A DNA stretch of 6,726 bases, from assembly GCA_903821255.1 (NCBI GenBank), contig CAIJKT010000569.1, forward strand, positions 1 through 6,726, read 5' to 3'. Positions 5,701 to 6,726 of this stretch are shown one piece after another. The position numbers and the translations under genes were made by a program. The DNA is from an uncultured Lentisphaeria bacterium (GTDB lineage Bacteria > Verrucomicrobiota > Lentisphaeria > Victivallales > Victivallaceae). The notes beneath the pieces are model-generated. The model ran no database searches, was not told the origin of the DNA, and saw only the letters and a list, made by a program, of their open reading frames with translations. Numbering within the stretch: the first letter of the stretch is position 1; every line of letters starts with the position of its first letter.

Positions 5701-6726
5701 AGCGGCTTTGACGTAGTCCGCAACAGCCCCTGTACCGTCGGTATAAGCAGTATGAGCTCCGAGTATCCCCGTGACGGATTTTTTCCACCAGCCATCGGCC
5801 AGCTTCGGGAAATAATAACTGTCATGCTGGCAGGATTCCGCGAATTGTACGGGGGTATATTCCGGTATTTTGAATGTTCCGAATTCAGGATTCCCGATAT
5901 TAGCGTTTCCCAGCCATTTCGCCAGGCCGGCGATCAACCACATGCCGTCGCTCTTTTTACCTGATTTAGGTTCGCCGGCGCTTTCAACAATATGCGACCA
6001 GAACGCGTTGCCGTAATTCTGTCCGGTATAAATCACATCCAGCGGCAGACAGGCGACCCGCCCTTTTCCCAGATTCCGCACCGCGACTATTGGCGGCGAC
6101 TCCTTGTAAGTACCGGTTTTATCAGGCGTTGCGCTAAGCTCATTTGATGACGGATGGGTCAAAAAGCTCTTCGCTGATTTTTCCCCGCTGACTATAACTT
6201 CCCATTCCGAACCGTATTTCATTGCCGGCGTCCCGGCAGCCGGGTAATAACTGTTCAGCGGCAGCCACAAACCGCTGACATTCTCTACCGCCGGATGTTT
6301 TTTTATGTTCGCAGTGAAGAAAAATTTTGCAAAGAATGCCGGTTTGATCTCATTCTGCGCCTGATTGTCCTGGTCAAAAATACCTTCATGCAGAATTTCA
6401 ACATTGAATGGCTTGAAAACCAAGTTCCAGTACTTTTCATCCTGGTCATTGGCATATCTGACCGATTGCGGCAGCAGCAGCAGACTGCCGCCCTGTTCGA
6501 CATATTGCTTTAAAGTCTGTCCCAGCGCTTCCGCCTGTTTCGCGATTTCCGGAGTCAACAGATGAACACCTTCTTCGCGACCGCGCAGCAAGATTACATT
6601 ATATTGTTTCAAATTCGCAGGCGAAGAAAGCGCCTTGTAGTCAATCAACACTGATTTGACCCCATGCTCCGCAAGGAATGCGGCGGCTTTATTGTCTTTT
6701 ACATATTCAGCGCTGTATTTGTCACC
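2767..6726 (-). CDS. Giant multidomain protein: GATase-like, degenerate PHP-like, beta-rich and CBM-like modules (5' end outside the window)
   Basis: The frame is open to the right edge, giving at least 1319 residues (numbered here from the edge). The true start and any signal peptide lie outside. Residues 1 to about 250 look like a flavodoxin/class I GATase-like fold: LKQYNVILLRG, an LKQYVEQGGSLLLLP strand, a HPAVENV segment and LGKGRVACLPLD. No GATase Cys-His-Glu triad is evident. Residues about 316-550 resemble a PHP domain (LGAHTAYTDGTG, AGLAYIVFTD, PGVEF), but expected metal ligands are replaced. About 575-655 is an Ig-like sandwich ending YSNSVLIF, as in CehA-like PHP proteins. About 660-1135 is mainly beta sequence that I do not recognise, with Trp/Tyr-rich and Gly-rich stretches. 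Residues about 1141-1319 form a CBM4/9-like module (NGSFE, WPAQW, CDLDNVRF). An extracytoplasmic, glycan-related role is inferred from the domain mix and the next gene. The reaction, if any, is unknown. Confidence 0.9.
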   Translation of the reverse strand, partial: GDKYSAEYVKDNKAAAFLAEHGVKSVLIDYKALSSPANLKQYNVILLRGREEGVHLLTPEIAKQAEALGQTLKQYVEQGGSLLLLPQSVRYANDQDEKYWNLVFKPFNVEILHEGIFDQDNQAQNEIKPAFFAKFFFTANIKKHPAVENVSGLWLPLNSYYPAAGTPAMKYGSEWEVIVSGEKSAKSFLTHPSSNELSATPDKTGTYKESPPIVAVRNLGKGRVACLPLDVIYTGQNYGNAFWSHIVESAGEPKSGKKSDGMWLIAGLAKWLGNANIGNPEFGTFKIPEYTPVQFAESCQHDSYYFPKLADGWWKKSVTGILGAHTAYTDGTGAVADYVKAAKAAGLAYIVFTDPLELLTPQKLDALKADCKKYSDKSFYACPGVEFTDGSGVRWVFWGEKIVWPAGSFKHMNYTYQIWDDSKKVVSNFGKYIELCGNPPAAIIDYKQLSSVGAFMENMWWFHNIFPYAYDGDKLIADNTKELLLSLRDLRFLVPMPYTRIKTPENIELARHSALSGIGIGSPEENMANAFKILNARSASSYHQATDTTAFVTYGGYAPVALRIYNNQMEENWQFIRGAQRVKVQIDAYSEAGIKEVKLLDPSSNDVLRRFLPAAGTKMFSQTFELVQDKQHWVITEVTDGSGTKSYSNSVLIFCYKQGLARCGDNLNILGPLGMYWHPDRNQSFHFNKDFRNAELFSVQGWDRGGPDCPGPVGQSCDWVNIKGVGEYPSPVDKMKILGKRMDVQLAGHNIQIVDMKMDNLMEKFDNKDRPGPSFASICRKVADNEYFERFDRMISPMDRMDHFVAWNHRRLAESIRNYKGDYMWHEGWIKFKKDVVLQGNVPIPLGWITMPFNPGKGWGNTLIVKDGEKEVVKTEIKEKGNSINKSGQIGGGGYISVVNNPIGYIGVLVPHGYEMSYQANIPGRLYVGIGRNGQEVKAGTILKYAYISANITDDKSNDGQKMAALSRAMDLDGKGPGYPVEVKTGKLLDSTFFLTVQAVGNEAVFTAGPQSDIGIDLPIKIEGVEDNGCAAIYSSNRQWFRFIAALKDTAYFQEPIDKKNDIWVGNVFIADNKSIKLTLVKDGIAETRNPFLEIHNPTDAPVKTRISSPAGTPEFGGTGFEVTVPAGSSIVKELRSKIKRNLAVNGSFEKGGGMLKVHADMLLKKGFTLDFKSADWPAQWLVNNSTQPCKVTLVNAGDAQDGKRYIRVAAGPESVHINPSFNPLPGDRKYKCAFFARGTPLEQDGASYEPKVRFSVYTFKLPEGKWYGGKQYETFELTKDWKEYTFETTKFESDDGIIPAIELTGNCDLDNVRFMETE

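Noticed and set aside
6649..6651. GTG as the start of the giant protein
   Set aside because: The same frame stays open through another 25 codons to the window edge with protein-like sequence (AAAFLAEHGVKS) leading into the same alpha-beta domain, and no ribosome binding site precedes the GTG. The true start lies outside.

Overview
The window carries a minus-strand cluster of four visible genes plus the first codons of a fifth. In transcription order (high to low coordinate) they are: (1) a very large, 5'-incomplete protein of at least 1319 residues; (2) a 185-residue secreted protein made of a single beta-sandwich carbohydrate-binding-like module; (3) a 340-residue zinc-type (MDR) dehydrogenase; (4) a 270-residue secreted protein with one and a half carbohydrate-binding-like modules; (5) the start of another gene (MAKIKS...) running off the left edge. 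The first three lie 38 and 41 bases apart and look like one operon. A 216-base gap separates them from gene 4, and 58 bases separate gene 4 from gene 5. No rRNA, tRNA, CRISPR array, insertion sequence or convincing terminator was seen.

The organism looks like a carbohydrate-degrading bacterium of the PVC group, perhaps Lentisphaerota (Victivallales) or a relative. That is inferred from the style of the proteins: a giant extracytoplasmic-type multidomain protein with a GATase-like/PHP-like front end, and stand-alone secreted jelly-roll modules. All four starts inside the window have clear purine-rich Shine-Dalgarno motifs, which argues against Bacteroidota. Coding DNA is of intermediate GC, and the gaps are visibly AT-rich. 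The taxonomic call is tentative.

The large protein starts upstream of the window. Its visible order is a flavodoxin/GATase-like alpha-beta domain, a PHP-like domain that has lost several expected metal-ligand residues, an Ig-like sandwich, about 480 residues of unrecognised mostly beta sequence, and a C-terminal CBM4/9-like module. That last module is recognisably related to the whole of the next gene's product. The dehydrogenase belongs to a branch of the MDR family lacking the catalytic-zinc motif and is probably a cytoplasmic sugar/polyol oxidoreductase. The likely theme is binding and processing of a glycan outside the cytoplasm, coupled to oxidation of a released sugar or polyol inside. 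The substrate cannot be read from the sequence.

Points most worth following are the degenerate PHP site, the module shared by adjacent genes, the truncated second module in gene 4, and a coding-like 36-codon tail just past the dehydrogenase stop in another frame.
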